Source: Streptococcus agalactiae ATCC 13813 (GTDB taxonomy: Bacteria; Bacillota; Bacilli; Lactobacillales; Streptococcaceae). From it: a stretch of DNA of 59,213 bases. The notes under the pieces are model-generated. The model was not told the DNA's origin and made no database searches. It saw only the letters and a list, made by a program, of their open reading frames with translations. Location: positions 545,200-604,412 of the forward strand of contig NZ_GL636070.1 in assembly GCF_000186445.1 (NCBI RefSeq), given 5' to 3'. The position numbers and the translations under genes are program-made. This document shows positions 7,996 through 17,785 of this stretch, piece by piece (the stretch's first letter is position 1; each line of letters starts with the position of its first letter).

Positions 7996-8961
7996 TTAGT
8001 CGTAATCATAAAAGCCGTGTCCAGCAGCTTTACCGGTACGTCCTTTATCAATGAATTCTTCTTTAAGCATTTTTGCAAGGTGAGCATGTAAACTATTAGG
8101 ATCGCTGGTGGTGTCTGAATAATTCTTCATGATATTATAAGCGGTATCGATGCCAATAATATCTAAAATTTCTAAAGGTCCCATCGGTGCTCCTGTTCCT
8201 AACTTCCAGGTTTTATCAATAGTTTCAGAATCAGAAACCTTATTATAGTACAATGCTAATGCACTCTCTAAGAATGGAACTAGTATTGAATTAAGAATAT
8301 AGCCAGGTTGTTCTTTATGAATATGTAAAGGTACCATACCAATATCTTTTGAGAATGCCAAAGCTTCTTTGACAACCTCGTCGTCAGTTCCCTTATGTCC
8401 CATAATTTCAACAATATTATTTTGCCAAATATTGTTAGCGAAATGCATTGCTAAAAATTTGTCAGGCCGTCCTGTTATATCAGCAAACTGACTTGGAACA
8501 AGTGTTGAAGAATTTGTTGCAAAGATTGTCTTTGAAGGTGCCACTTTAGCTAATTGTTTATAAAAATCTTCTTTTATACTAACTGTTTCTGGGACAGCTT
8601 CGATTACTAAATCGGCGTCACTTACAGCTTGGTCTAAGTTTTTTGAAAAAGTAATTTGGTTTGGTAAATCAGCAATCAAGTCTAATGAATCGGCAACTTT
8701 TGAAAGAAAAATATGGTCTAAGCTAGGCAATAAGTTTTTATTATACTTGATACTTTTAGCTTTATCACTATATGCTTCTTTTGCTGTTTCAATTTCTGAT
8801 TGATAGACTTTAGCTAATTTTTTGATGCGTTCTTTTCCCTTATTTAAAGCTTCATCGTTAATGTCATAGATGGTGACAGACATTCCTTTGTAAGCTGCTT
8901 GAAAGGCGATTTGACTACCTAGAACGCCACTTCCTGCAACAGTGAGATTTTTAATTGTCAT
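7996..8961 (-). CDS. 3-hydroxyacyl-CoA (3-hydroxybutyryl-CoA) dehydrogenase family protein
   Basis: NAD-dependent oxidation of a 3-hydroxyacyl-CoA or a related 3-hydroxy acid. The 321-residue protein has an N-terminal Rossmann fold (VAGSGVLGSQIAFQAA), then VIEAVPE and FATNSSTLVPSQ. The catalytic His is in LAMHFANNIW, and the C-terminal helical domain contains GAPMGPLEILDIIG. ATG at 8961 is supported by GGAGG seven bases upstream; longer readings are AT-rich non-coding sequence. Streptococci lack a full beta-oxidation pathway, so the true substrate is uncertain. Its promoter carries a perfect 18-bp palindrome at the predicted start site. Confidence 0.85.
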   Translation of the reverse strand: MTIKNLTVAGSGVLGSQIAFQAAYKGMSVTIYDINDEALNKGKERIKKLAKVYQSEIETAKEAYSDKAKSIKYNKNLLPSLDHIFLSKVADSLDLIADLPNQITFSKNLDQAVSDADLVIEAVPETVSIKEDFYKQLAKVAPSKTIFATNSSTLVPSQFADITGRPDKFLAMHFANNIWQNNIVEIMGHKGTDDEVVKEALAFSKDIGMVPLHIHKEQPGYILNSILVPFLESALALYYNKVSDSETIDKTWKLGTGAPMGPLEILDIIGIDTAYNIMKNYSDTTSDPNSLHAHLAKMLKEEFIDKGRTGKAAGHGFYDYD

Positions 8962-8983
8962 ATTACAACCTCCGATACTTATA

Positions 8984-9001
8984 TTCGAAAACGTTTTCGA
9001 A
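8984..9001. promoter_or_regulatory. perfect 18-bp palindrome, LacI-family/cre-like operator
   Basis: TTCGAAAACGTTTTCGAA is fully symmetric. Its core matches the CcpA cre pattern except for symmetric C and G at the outer T and A positions. It begins just downstream of the -10 of the minus-strand promoter, where a repressor would block initiation. Confidence 0.6.
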
Positions 9002-9004
9002 GAA

Positions 9005-9033
9005 AGTTTAACAAAAGATATGTCTAAAAGCAA
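9005..9033 (-). promoter_or_regulatory. promoter of the hydroxyacyl-CoA dehydrogenase gene
   Basis: Minus strand: TTGCTT (plus 9028-9033), 17 bases, TAAACT (plus 9005-9010) with TG one base before the -10. Confidence 0.5.
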
Positions 9034-9061
9034 ATATATAGTATGATTATTTTTAAAATAG

Positions 9062-9102
9062 TATCTTTTTTTACTTGATTTCAGTAAAAAAAGATATATA
9101 AT
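9062..9102 (+). promoter_or_regulatory. ccpN promoter inside a perfect 13-bp inverted repeat
   Basis: TATCTTTTTTTAC (9062-9074) and its exact reverse complement (9084-9096) are separated by nine bases. The -35 TTGATT (9075-9080) lies in the spacer and the -10 TATAAT (9097-9102) abuts the right arm, with 16 bases between hexamers. No upstream gene runs into this point, so it is not a terminator; an operator is likely. Confidence 0.6.
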
Positions 9103-9149
9103 ATAACATATAAAATAAATAGTATACAATATATAAAGAAGGTGATCTT

Positions 9150-9779
9150 ATTCAATTAAATCAAAGGCAAGAAAGAATTATTGATATTATCAAACAGTTT
9201 CAGCCCATTACTGGTGAGCTAATAGCTGAGAAATTAGGAGTAACAAGAGCAGCACTAAGGTCTGATTTGGCGGTTTTAAGTATGCTAGGTATCATAGATG
9301 CAAAACCTAAGGTTGGTTATTTTTATTTAGGACAGTATCATGCTTCAATAGGGACAAGTCATTTTGAAAAGATGACAGTTTCAGAAATTATGGGGATCCC
9401 TCTGACAGTTCATCAAAAAGATTCAGTTTATGATGTTATTGTAAATATTTTTATGGAAGATACTGGTTGTGCTTTTATCTTGGATGATGATGATTTTCTC
9501 TGTGGAGTCGTGTCACGTAAAGATTTACTAAAAACCAGTATTGGCGGAGGAGATCTTTCTAAAATGCCAATAGGAATGGTGATGACACGTATGCCACACG
9601 TGACAACTGTTTTAGAAAATGAAAGTCTTTTTGCGGCAGCTGATAAATTAGTGAGCAGGAAAGTGGATAGTCTCCCTGTCGTTCGTCATGATAAGCAATA
9701 TCCCGAAAAATTTAAAGTGATCGGGAAATTATCTAAAACAATCCTTGCTAGTTTGTTTTTAGAAATAAGAGATTATTAG
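9150..9779 (+). CDS. ccpN: CcpN-type repressor: winged HTH plus CBS pair, probable AUU start
   Basis: By homology to Bacillus CcpN, a repressor of gluconeogenic genes that works through its CBS domains. The HTH is encoded by 9150-9300 ([32 protein letters not shown]), followed by GYFYLG and a CBS pair over residues about 75-205. The reading frame is open back to a stop at 9120, but no ATG, GTG or TTG occurs before TTG 9267, which would delete the HTH. ATT 9150 lies seven bases after GAAGG within AAGAAGGTGATC, an excellent Shine-Dalgarno, and gives 209 residues, the family length. The next gene encodes the PPDK regulatory protein, the same pairing as ccpN-yqfL in Bacillus. Confidence 0.8.
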   Translation: MQLNQRQERIIDIIKQFQPITGELIAEKLGVTRAALRSDLAVLSMLGIIDAKPKVGYFYLGQYHASIGTSHFEKMTVSEIMGIPLTVHQKDSVYDVIVNIFMEDTGCAFILDDDDFLCGVVSRKDLLKTSIGGGDLSKMPIGMVMTRMPHVTTVLENESLFAAADKLVSRKVDSLPVVRHDKQYPEKFKVIGKLSKTILASLFLEIRDY

Positions 9780-9789
9780 GAGGAAACTG

Positions 9790-10620
9790 ATGGAAGATCA
9801 ACTCACTATATTTATTATTTCAGATTCTTTAGGGGAAACAGCCAAAGCTATTGCGAAAGCATGTTTGTCACAATTTCCAGGACATGATGATTGGCATTTT
9901 CAACGTTTTTCCTATATTAACAGTCAGGAACGCCTAGAACAAGTTTTTGAAGAGGCTAGCCAGAAGACAGTATTTATGATGTTTAGTTTAGTTGATGTTG
10001 CTTTGGCTTCCTATGCACAGAAACGATGTGAAAGTGAACTTTATGCTTATGTTGACTTATTAACAAATGTTATTCAAGGAATATCAAGGATATCGGGTAT
10101 AGATCCTTTGGGAGAACCAGGGATTTTACGACGCTTAGACAATGATTATTTCAAAAGAGTAGAATCAATAGAATTTGCAGTAAAATATGATGATGGGAGA
10201 GATCCACGAGGTATTTTACAAGCAGTTTTAGTTATTATAGGAATTTCAAGAACTTCCAAAACGCCATTAAGTATGTTTTTAGCAGATAAAAATATTAAAG
10301 TTATTAATATTCCTTTGGTTCCAGAGGTTCCTGTTCCTAAAGAATTACGTATGATTGATTCTAGGAGGATTATCGGACTAACTAATTCGGTTGATCATCT
10401 TAATCAAGTCCGAAAAGTTCTATTAAAGTCCTTAGGTCTTTCTAGTACGGCAAATTATGCCAGTTTAGAACGGATTTTGGAGGAGACGAGGTATGCTGAA
10501 GAAGTTATGAAAAATTTAGGTTGCCCAATCATTAATGTATCTGATAAAGCAATCGAAGAAACAGCAACGATTATTTTAGAAATCTTAAAAACAAATGGAC
10601 AAGTAGCTAAAAATCTGTAA
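9790..10620 (+). CDS. pyruvate, phosphate dikinase regulatory protein (kinase/phosphorylase, DUF299)
   Basis: Bifunctional enzyme that inactivates PPDK by ADP-dependent threonine phosphorylation and reactivates it by phosphate-dependent dephosphorylation. The 276-residue protein has the family P-loop-like motif [11 protein letters not shown] in its second half, followed by [11 protein letters not shown], both diagnostic. It begins ten bases after ccpN with AGGAGG before the ATG, and ppdK follows twelve bases later, so ccpN, this gene and ppdK form one operon. It appears intact although its target gene ppdK is frameshifted here. Confidence 0.9.
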   Translation: MEDQLTIFIISDSLGETAKAIAKACLSQFPGHDDWHFQRFSYINSQERLEQVFEEASQKTVFMMFSLVDVALASYAQKRCESELYAYVDLLTNVIQGISRISGIDPLGEPGILRRLDNDYFKRVESIEFAVKYDDGRDPRGILQAVLVIIGISRTSKTPLSMFLADKNIKVINIPLVPEVPVPKELRMIDSRRIIGLTNSVDHLNQVRKVLLKSLGLSSTANYASLERILEETRYAEEVMKNLGCPIINVSDKAIEETATIILEILKTNGQVAKNL

Positions 10621-10632
10621 AAGGAGACGCTG

Positions 10633-13277
10633 ATGGAAACTAAGTTTGTGTATCATTTTGATGAAGGTTGTAAGGAAATGAAGGAACTGCTAGGTGGTAA
10701 GGGGGCTAATCTAGCTGAAATGACGAGTATTGGGTTACCGGTACCACAAGGTTTTACTATTACAACACAGGCTTGTAATGATTATTATGATAACGCTTGC
10801 CATATCCGAGAGAGTATTCTTAGTCAAATTGATCAAGAAATGGCACAATTGGAGGTTGAACAGAACAAGCAATTAGGAAGTGTTGATGATCCTTTGTTGG
10901 TGTCAGTTCGGTCAGGAGCAGTTTTTTCAATGCCTAGTATGATGGATACAGTTTTAAATTTAGGGTTAAATGATCGTAGTGTCCAGGGTTTAGTGAAAAA
11001 GACAGAAGACGAGCTTTTGCTTATGACAGTTATCGTCGTTTTATCCAAATGTTTGCAGATGTGGTTACAGGTATTCCAAAATATAAATTTGATACCATTT
11101 TAGATCGACTTAAGACAGATAAATGTTATCAAGATGACACAGAACTAACTGGTTCAGATTTAAAGAGACTTGTTGAATTTTACAAAGAACTATATCAAAA
11201 AGAAGCAGGAGAAAGATTTCCGCAAGATCCTAAAAGGCAGCTTTTGTTAGCAATTAAGGCAGTTTTTAAATCATGGAATAATCCAAGAGCTAAGATTTAT
11301 CGTAAATTAAATGATATTTCGGAGACGCTTGGAACAGCCGTTAATATCCAAGCTATGGTTTTTGGGAATATGGGAAATAACAGCGGAACGGGAGTTGCTT
11401 TTACACGAAACCCATCAACAGGAGCAGCAAATTTATTTGGTGAGTATTTGATTAATGCACAAGGAGAAGATGTTGTTGCAGGTATCAGAACACCACAATC
11501 CATATCAAAATTGGCAGAACAAATGCCTATTATTTACCAAGAGTTTGTAAGCGTTACCCAAAAGTTAGAAGCTCATTATCGCGATATGCAAGATATGGAG
11601 TTTACAATTGAAAATGGTAATCTTTATATGCTTCAGACGAGAAGCGGTAAGCGTACAGCGAAGGCAGCTATCAAAATAGCAGTAGATCAAGTAAATGAAG
11701 GCCTAATTAGTAAAGAAGAAGCTATACTACGTATCGAGCCCAAACAATTAGATCAGTTATTACACCCTTCTTTTGACTTGAAAAGTTTAAAGAAAGCTAT
11801 TCTTTTGACGACAGGACTTCCAGCTTCTCCTGGAGCTGCTTATGGGAAAGTTTATTTCCATGCAGAAGATGTTGTTCAAGAGATGAAAAAGGGAAATCCA
11901 GTGCTATTGGTCAGACAAGAGACATCACCTGAAGATATCGAGGGGATGGTTAGTGCAAACGGGATTATAACAGCAAGAGGCGGAATGACCTCCCATGCGG
12001 CAGTAGTAGCCAGAGGAATGGGGAAACCATGCGTTGCAGGTTGTAGTCAATTATTGGTTGATGAAGTAAGACGAGAAATTTCTATTGGGCATCAAACGAT
12101 AAAAGAAGGTGAGATGTTATCAATCGATGGTGCTACAGGAAATGTTTATATAGGACAAGTTCCGATGGCAGAGACTAGCGTAGATCGTGATTTTGAGATA
12201 TTTATGAAATGGGTAGATGAAAATCGAGATATGATGGTGTGTTCAAATGCAGATAATCCGAGAGATGCTCAAAAGGCCTTGGACTTTGGAGCCGAAGGAA
12301 TAGGTCTTTGTCGCACGGAACATATGTTTTTTGACGATGAACGTATTCCAGTCGTTAGAGAAATGATTTTAGCAGATGATGTATTGAGTCGAAGGAAGGC
12401 TCTAGAAAGGCTTTTATCTTTCCAAAGAGACGATTTTTATCAAATTTTTAAAGTATTGAAAGGTAAAACTTGTACGATTCGTTTGCTTGACCCTCCTTTA
12501 CATGAATTCTTACCCTATGATAAAGAGTCTATCGAATCTATGGCAAGACAAATGGGGATATCTACTTTAGCTATTGAAAAACGGATTCAAACATTAGAAG
12601 AATTCAACCCTATGTTAGGTCATCGTGGTTGTAGACTTGCGATTACCTATCCGGAAATTTACCAAATGCAGGTGAGAGCTCTTGTACAAGGCGCTATACT
12701 TGCAATGAAAGAGGGATATGAGGCAAAGCCAGAAATTATGATTCCTTTAGTGACAGCGCATGAAGAAATCTCTATAATACGTGATCTGATTGAAGAGACA
12801 ATTATTGAGGAGAGTAAATCTAAAAAAATTAACTTATCATTTCCTATTAGGACAATGATTGAAACACCAAGAGCTTGTATGAAAGCGGATGATATTGCAA
12901 AGTTTGCGGATTTCTTTAGTTTTGGGACCAATGATTTAACACAAATGAGCTTTGGATTTTCACGAGATGATGCTGGAAAATTCTTAGGAGAATACGTTGA
13001 TAAAGGACTTCTAAAAAAAGCCCCTTTCCAAGTTTTAGATCAAAAAGGAATAGGAAGGTTTATTGAACAGGCAGTGAGGTTAGGAAAAGAAGTTAAGCCA
13101 AACCTTAAAATAGGTATCTGTGGAGAGCATGGTGGAGAACCATCATCTATTGAGTTCTGTTACCAACAGGGGTTACATTATGTATCGTGTTCGCCGTTTA
13201 GGATTCCTATTGCTAAATTAGCGGCTGCACAGGCTAAAATCAAACAAAGCAGAAATGATATAACAATAGATAAATAA
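10633..13277 (+). pseudogene. ppdK: pyruvate, phosphate dikinase, broken by a one-base frameshift
   Basis: PPDK interconverts pyruvate, ATP and phosphate with PEP, AMP and pyrophosphate. The N-terminal part (from ATG 10633) contains GGKGANLAEMTSIGLPVPQGF and SVRSGAVFSMPSMMDTVLN. The rest continues in the -1 frame with the phospho-His segment GGMTSHAAVVARG and the PEP-binding end GICGEHGGEPSS. The frames meet at about 11011-11019 (gagcttttgc): the first reads on to a stop at 11103, while the other would read FAYDSYRRFIQMFADVV. One missing base after gagc restores both, giving about 881 residues, the family length. A second fragment could start at ATG 11049, but it lacks the N-terminal nucleotide-binding region. 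No X XXY YYZ slippery heptamer is present. A sequencing error is the alternative. Confidence 0.88.
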
Positions 13278-13282
13278 ACAGT

Positions 13283-13316
13283 AAACGCTTCTTATCATAG
13301 GTAAGAAGCGTTTATT
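13283..13316 (+). terminator. terminator after ppdK
   Basis: AAACGCTTCTTA (13283-13294) pairs with TAAGAAGCGTTT (13302-13313), a perfect 12-bp stem; the T tract is short. Confidence 0.75.
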
Positions 13317-13357
13317 ATGAAAAGCTGGGATAATGTGATAACATTGAGAGTTTAATA

Positions 13358-13366
13358 TGCTATAAT
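13358..13366 (+). promoter_or_regulatory. extended -10 promoter of gatCAB
   Basis: TGC followed by TATAAT at 13361-13366, about 49 bases before gatC; no strong -35. Confidence 0.6.
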
Positions 13367-13414
13367 AGTAGAGACTATCTTAAAACGAAAATGATACAGA
13401 GATAAGGAGAACTC

Positions 13415-13717
13415 ATGAAAATTTCTGAAGAAGAAGTGCGTCATGTTGCCAATCTGTCAAAATTGCGCTTTTCTGATCAAGAGACTAAAGAATTTGCGTC
13501 AAGTTTGTCAAAGATTGTTGATATGATTGAACTCTTAAATGAAGTTGACACAGAAGGCGTACCAGTAACAACGACCATGGCAGATCGCAAAACCGTGATG
13601 CGTGAAGATATTGCTCAACCAGGCAATAATCGTGATGACTTATTTAAAAATGTACCACAGCATCAAGATTATTATATTAAAGTACCTGCAATTCTTGAGG
13701 ATGGAGGAGATGCCTAA
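13415..13717 (+). CDS. gatC: Asp-tRNA(Asn)/Glu-tRNA(Gln) amidotransferase subunit C
   Basis: Small subunit that links GatA and GatB in the amidotransferase making Gln-tRNA(Gln), and Asn-tRNA(Asn) where needed. The 100-residue protein shows the family features: [19 protein letters not shown] at the N-terminus, then an acidic stretch and VPAILEDGG at the C-terminus. AAGGAG precedes the ATG. It overlaps gatA by one base (TAATG), so the two are translationally coupled. Confidence 0.95.
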   Translation: MKISEEEVRHVANLSKLRFSDQETKEFASSLSKIVDMIELLNEVDTEGVPVTTTMADRKTVMREDIAQPGNNRDDLFKNVPQHQDYYIKVPAILEDGGDA

Positions 13718-15183
13718 TGTCGTTTAATAATCAATCAATTGATCAGTTGCATGATCTTCTCGTTAAAAAAGAAATTTCAGCAACTGAATTAACAAAAGCT
13801 ACATTGGAAGATATTCATGCGCGTGAACAAGCGGTTGGATCTTTTATTACTATTTCTGATGAGATGGCAATAGCTCAAGCCGAAGAAATTGATGATAAAG
13901 GAATTGATGCTGATAATGTTATGTCAGGTATCCCCTTAGCAGTTAAAGATAATATTTCAACAAAGGGGATTCTTACAACAGCTGCTTCTAAAATGCTCTA
14001 TAACTATGAGCCAATCTTTGATGCTACGGCTGTTGAAAAGTTATATGCTAAAGATATGATTGTGATTGGTAAAGCAAACATGGATGAATTTGCCATGGGA
14101 GGCTCTACAGAAACATCTTATTTTAAAAAGACAAACAACGCTTGGGACCATAGTAAAGTTCCGGGAGGATCATCAGGTGGTTCTGCAGCAGCAGTAGCTT
14201 CAGGGCAAGTACGTTTGTCGTTGGGCTCTGATACAGGTGGTTCAATTCGCCAACCGGCTTCATTTAATGGAATCGTTGGTATGAAGCCAACTTACGGACG
14301 TGTATCACGCTTTGGTTTGTTTGCTTTCGGTAGTTCGCTTGACCAGATTGGACCGATGTCTCAAACAGTAAAAGAGAATGCACAGCTTTTGACAGTTATT
14401 TCTGGGCATGATGTAAGAGATTCAACTTCTTCTGAGCGTACTGTAGGCGATTTTACTGCTAAAATTGGTCAAGATATTCAAGGAATGAAAATTGCTTTAC
14501 CAAAAGAATATTTGGGAGAAGGAATAGCGCCAGGAGTTAAAGAAACGATTATTAAGGCCGCAAAACATCTGGAAAAACTAGGTGCAGTTATTGAGGAAGT
14601 TAGTTTACCGCATTCTAAATACGGTGTTGCTGTTTATTATATTATTGCTTCATCGGAAGCTTCTTCAAACCTACAACGTTTTGATGGTATTCGTTATGGA
14701 TACCGTACAGAAAATTATAAAAACTTGGATGATATCTATGTCAATACACGATCTGAAGGTTTTGGAGATGAAGTTAAGCGTCGCATTATGCTAGGAACGT
14801 TCAGTTTATCTTCTGGGTATTACGATGCTTATTATAAAAAAGCAGGTCAAGTTCGTAGTTTGATTATTCAAGATTTTGAAAAAGTTTTCGCAGATTATGA
14901 CTTGATTTTAGGTCCAACAGCTCCAACAACAGCCTTTGACTTAGATTCTTTAAATCACGATCCAGTTGCAATGTACCTAGCTGATATTCTAACAATACCA
15001 GTTAATTTGGCTGGTTTACCAGGTATTTCAATCCCCGCTGGTTTTGATCAAGGTCTACCGGTTGGTATGCAGTTGATTGGTCCGAAATTCAGTGAAGAAA
15101 CAATATATCAGGTTGCTGCTGCTTTCGAAGCAACGACAGATTATCATAAACAACAACCTAAAATTTTTGGAGGTGAGAACTAA
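13717..15183 (+). CDS. gatA: Asp-tRNA(Asn)/Glu-tRNA(Gln) amidotransferase subunit A
   Basis: Glutaminase subunit that supplies ammonia to GatB. The 488-residue amidase-signature protein has the catalytic Lys in [10 protein letters not shown], the Gly/Ser-rich motif [15 protein letters not shown] with the cis-Ser, and the nucleophile Ser in [12 protein letters not shown]. Length is typical. It overlaps gatC and gatB by one base at each end (TAATG junctions), consistent with stoichiometric production of the three subunits. Confidence 0.96.
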   Translation: MSFNNQSIDQLHDLLVKKEISATELTKATLEDIHAREQAVGSFITISDEMAIAQAEEIDDKGIDADNVMSGIPLAVKDNISTKGILTTAASKMLYNYEPIFDATAVEKLYAKDMIVIGKANMDEFAMGGSTETSYFKKTNNAWDHSKVPGGSSGGSAAAVASGQVRLSLGSDTGGSIRQPASFNGIVGMKPTYGRVSRFGLFAFGSSLDQIGPMSQTVKENAQLLTVISGHDVRDSTSSERTVGDFTAKIGQDIQGMKIALPKEYLGEGIAPGVKETIIKAAKHLEKLGAVIEEVSLPHSKYGVAVYYIIASSEASSNLQRFDGIRYGYRTENYKNLDDIYVNTRSEGFGDEVKRRIMLGTFSLSSGYYDAYYKKAGQVRSLIIQDFEKVFADYDLILGPTAPTTAFDLDSLNHDPVAMYLADILTIPVNLAGLPGISIPAGFDQGLPVGMQLIGPKFSEETIYQVAAAFEATTDYHKQQPKIFGGEN

Positions 15184-16625
15184 TGAATTTTGAAACAGTC
15201 ATTGGACTTGAAGTCCATGTTGAATTAAATACGAACTCTAAAATTTTCTCACCTTCTTCCGCTCATTTTGGTCAGGAACAAAATGCTAATACAAATGTAA
15301 TTGACTGGTCTTTCCCAGGTGTTCTTCCGGTTATGAATAAAGGAGTTATTGATGCAGGAATCAAGGCGGCACTTGCCTTGAATATGGATATCCATCAAAA
15401 CATGCATTTTGATCGTAAAAATTATTTCTATCCAGATAATCCTAAAGCTTATCAAATTTCACAGTTTGATGAGCCTATTGGTTACAATGGTTGGATTGAA
15501 ATCGAATTAGAAGATGGTACACGAAAAAAAATTCGTATTGAGCGTGCCCACCTCGAAGAAGATGCAGGAAAAAATACACATGGGACAGATGGTTATTCCT
15601 ATGTTGACCTTAATAGACAAGGTGTTCCACTGATTGAAATTGTATCAGAAGCTGATATGCGTTCTCCTGAGGAAGCTTATGCTTATTTGACAGCTCTCAA
15701 AGAGATTATCCAATATACTGGAATTTCTGACGTTAAAATGGAAGAAGGTTCTATGCGTGTAGATGCCAATATTTCACTTCGTCCTTATGGTCAAGAAGAG
15801 TTTGGTACTAAAGCAGAACTTAAGAACCTTAACTCATTCAATAATGTACGTAAAGGTTTGATACATGAAGAAAAACGTCAAGCACAAGTTTTACGATCTG
15901 GTGGTCAAATTCAGCAAGAGACTCGTCGTTTTGATGAAACAACAGGTGAGACTATTTTGATGCGTGTCAAGGAAGGCTCATCAGATTACCGCTATTTCCC
16001 TGAACCAGATCTACCACTATTTGATATCTCGGATGAATGGATTGATCAAGTTCGTTTAGAATTACCAGAATTTCCACAGGAACGTCGTGCGAAATATGTA
16101 TCGTCTTTTGGTCTATCATCTTATGATGCTAGCCAATTAACAGCTACAAAAGCAACTTCTGATTTCTTTGAAAAAGCTGTTGCTATTGGGGGTGATGCAA
16201 AACAAGTTTCCAATTGGTTACAAGGAGAAGTGGCGCAATTTCTTAACAGTGAATCAAAATCAATCGAAGAAATTGGTCTGACTCCTGAGAATTTGGTTGA
16301 GATGATTGGCTTGATTGCTGACGGTACAATTTCATCCAAAATTGCTAAAAAAGTTTTTGTGCACTTAGCTAAAAATGGTGGTTCAGCTGAAGAATTCGTT
16401 AAAAAGGCTGGTTTAGTTCAAATTTCAGATCCTGAAGTATTAATCCCAATTATTCATCAAGTCTTTGCAGATAATGAAGCTGCTGTGATTGACTTTAAGT
16501 CAGGAAAACGCAATGCTGATAAGGCCTTCACAGGTTATCTAATGAAAGCAACAAAAGGACAAGCTAATCCACAAGTTGCTCTGAAGCTGTTAGCGCAAGA
16601 ATTAGCAAAATTAAAAGAAGAATAG
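15183..16625 (+). CDS. gatB: Asp-tRNA(Asn)/Glu-tRNA(Gln) amidotransferase subunit B
   Basis: Kinase/transamidase subunit that activates the mischarged Glu-tRNA(Gln) or Asp-tRNA(Asn). The 480-residue protein opens with [14 protein letters not shown] and has [29 protein letters not shown] and [12 protein letters not shown] from the catalytic cradle domain. The C-terminal YqeY-like tail domain contains [26 protein letters not shown] precedes the ATG. It is the last gene of gatCAB and is followed by a terminator. Confidence 0.96.
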   Translation: MNFETVIGLEVHVELNTNSKIFSPSSAHFGQEQNANTNVIDWSFPGVLPVMNKGVIDAGIKAALALNMDIHQNMHFDRKNYFYPDNPKAYQISQFDEPIGYNGWIEIELEDGTRKKIRIERAHLEEDAGKNTHGTDGYSYVDLNRQGVPLIEIVSEADMRSPEEAYAYLTALKEIIQYTGISDVKMEEGSMRVDANISLRPYGQEEFGTKAELKNLNSFNNVRKGLIHEEKRQAQVLRSGGQIQQETRRFDETTGETILMRVKEGSSDYRYFPEPDLPLFDISDEWIDQVRLELPEFPQERRAKYVSSFGLSSYDASQLTATKATSDFFEKAVAIGGDAKQVSNWLQGEVAQFLNSESKSIEEIGLTPENLVEMIGLIADGTISSKIAKKVFVHLAKNGGSAEEFVKKAGLVQISDPEVLIPIIHQVFADNEAAVIDFKSGKRNADKAFTGYLMKATKGQANPQVALKLLAQELAKLKEE

Positions 16626-16627
16626 AA

Positions 16628-16651
16628 ATCAGCCTTTTGGCTGGTTTTTAT
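16628..16651 (+). terminator. terminator after gatB
   Basis: CAGCC (16630-16634), TTTT loop, GGCTG (16639-16643), then a T run. The remaining 100 bases up to the EamA gene show no recognisable feature. Confidence 0.75.
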
Positions 16652-16754
16652 TCGCTAATTTAGCACGAACACCTAGGGATAAATAATTAAGAAGCTAAGA
16701 TATTTATCAGATGACTTTAACTACAGTGTTTAAGAAATAAAAATGAGGGGAAAA

Positions 16755-17669
16755 ATGACTAAAAAAGAAAAAGGAACAATGATGACCTTAGCTGCCGGAC
16801 TAGCATGGGGCATTTCTGGAATTAGCGGTCAATACTTGATGTCGCACGGAGTACACGTTAACCTTTTGACTTCTTTACGATTGTTGATAACAGGTATCTT
16901 TCTCTTGTCTTTAGCTAGATCAAAACAAAAGGAACATTTAGTAGCAGCGTGGAAACAGCCAAAATTTTTAAAGCAGGTTTTACTTTTTTCTATATTTGGT
17001 TTAGTTTTAAACCAATATGCTTTTCTCAGAGCGATTCATTTAACAAATGCTGGAACTGCAACGGTTTTGCAATATATGGCACCAATACTTATTTTGAGTA
17101 TTGTTTGTATCCTAAACAGACAAAGACCAACATCTTTTGAAATAATAGCAATTGCTATGGCAATTTTAGGAACCTATATGATTGCAACGCATGGGAAGTT
17201 AGGAAGTTTAGCTATCACACCGAAAGGATTAATGTGGGGGCTTGGTTCCGCCATTACTTATTCTATTTATATTTTATTACCTGTGAAACTTATTCATGAA
17301 TGGGGAAGTACGATTGTTATTGGTTCAGGAATGTTTATAGGTGGGATTTTATTTAGTTTGGTGACAAAAGCGTGGCAATACCCCTTACAAATTAATGTGA
17401 TAAGTATACTTGCCTATATTGGCATTATTGGTATTGGGACTATTTTTGCTTACACTTTTTTCCTTAAAGGGGTTAGTATTGTAGGTGCTGTCAAGGGTAG
17501 CTTATTAGCATCGGTAGAGCCAGTTTCTTCGGTATTTTTGACAGTACTTGTTTTAGGAGAAATTTTTTATCCAATAGATTTACTTGGGATGTTGTTTATT
17601 TTTCTTGCTGTAACTCTAATCTCTTACAAAGATTTAATTGCATTGAAGAAAATGAAACGAGTAAAATAG
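16755..17669 (+). CDS. EamA/DMT-family transporter (10 predicted membrane segments)
   Basis: Membrane transporter of the drug/metabolite superfamily, probably an exporter; substrate unknown. The 304-residue protein is two repeats of five hydrophobic segments, starting with the typical GLAWGISGISGQYLM and with the second repeat around KGLMWGLGSAITYSIYIL. The last helices include LLASVEPVSSVFLTVLVLGE, a strong DMT signature. ATG 16755 is preferred to ATG 16743 because GAGGGG lies between them, with a rather short 4-base spacing. It is monocistronic. Confidence 0.85.
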   Translation: MTKKEKGTMMTLAAGLAWGISGISGQYLMSHGVHVNLLTSLRLLITGIFLLSLARSKQKEHLVAAWKQPKFLKQVLLFSIFGLVLNQYAFLRAIHLTNAGTATVLQYMAPILILSIVCILNRQRPTSFEIIAIAMAILGTYMIATHGKLGSLAITPKGLMWGLGSAITYSIYILLPVKLIHEWGSTIVIGSGMFIGGILFSLVTKAWQYPLQINVISILAYIGIIGIGTIFAYTFFLKGVSIVGAVKGSLLASVEPVSSVFLTVLVLGEIFYPIDLLGMLFIFLAVTLISYKDLIALKKMKRVK

Positions 17670-17696
17670 TATCTTTTGGGGTTGAAACCCTAATTT

Positions 17697-17719
17697 AAAG
17701 GTCTTTAAAGACCTTTTTT
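17697..17719 (+). terminator. terminator after the EamA gene
   Basis: The palindrome AAAGGTCTTTAAAGACCTTT (17697-17716) is followed by further T residues. Confidence 0.8.
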
Positions 17720-17785
17720 CTTTACTCGCTATCTCTTAAGAATTATGGTAGAATGAATAGTAAAATATATTTTTTGGAGATGAAA

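Noticed and set aside
9267-9779. TTG 9267 as the true start of the CBS protein
   Set aside because: It would remove the conserved HTH that is plainly encoded in frame upstream behind a strong Shine-Dalgarno.
11008-11022. Programmed -1 frameshift in ppdK
   Set aside because: The sequence gagcttttgc lacks an X XXY YYZ heptamer and no stimulatory stem is evident. A mutation or sequencing error is simpler.
13344-13366. TTGAGA as the -35 of gatCAB
   Set aside because: The spacer to TATAAT is only 11 bases; the extended -10 alone is the better explanation.
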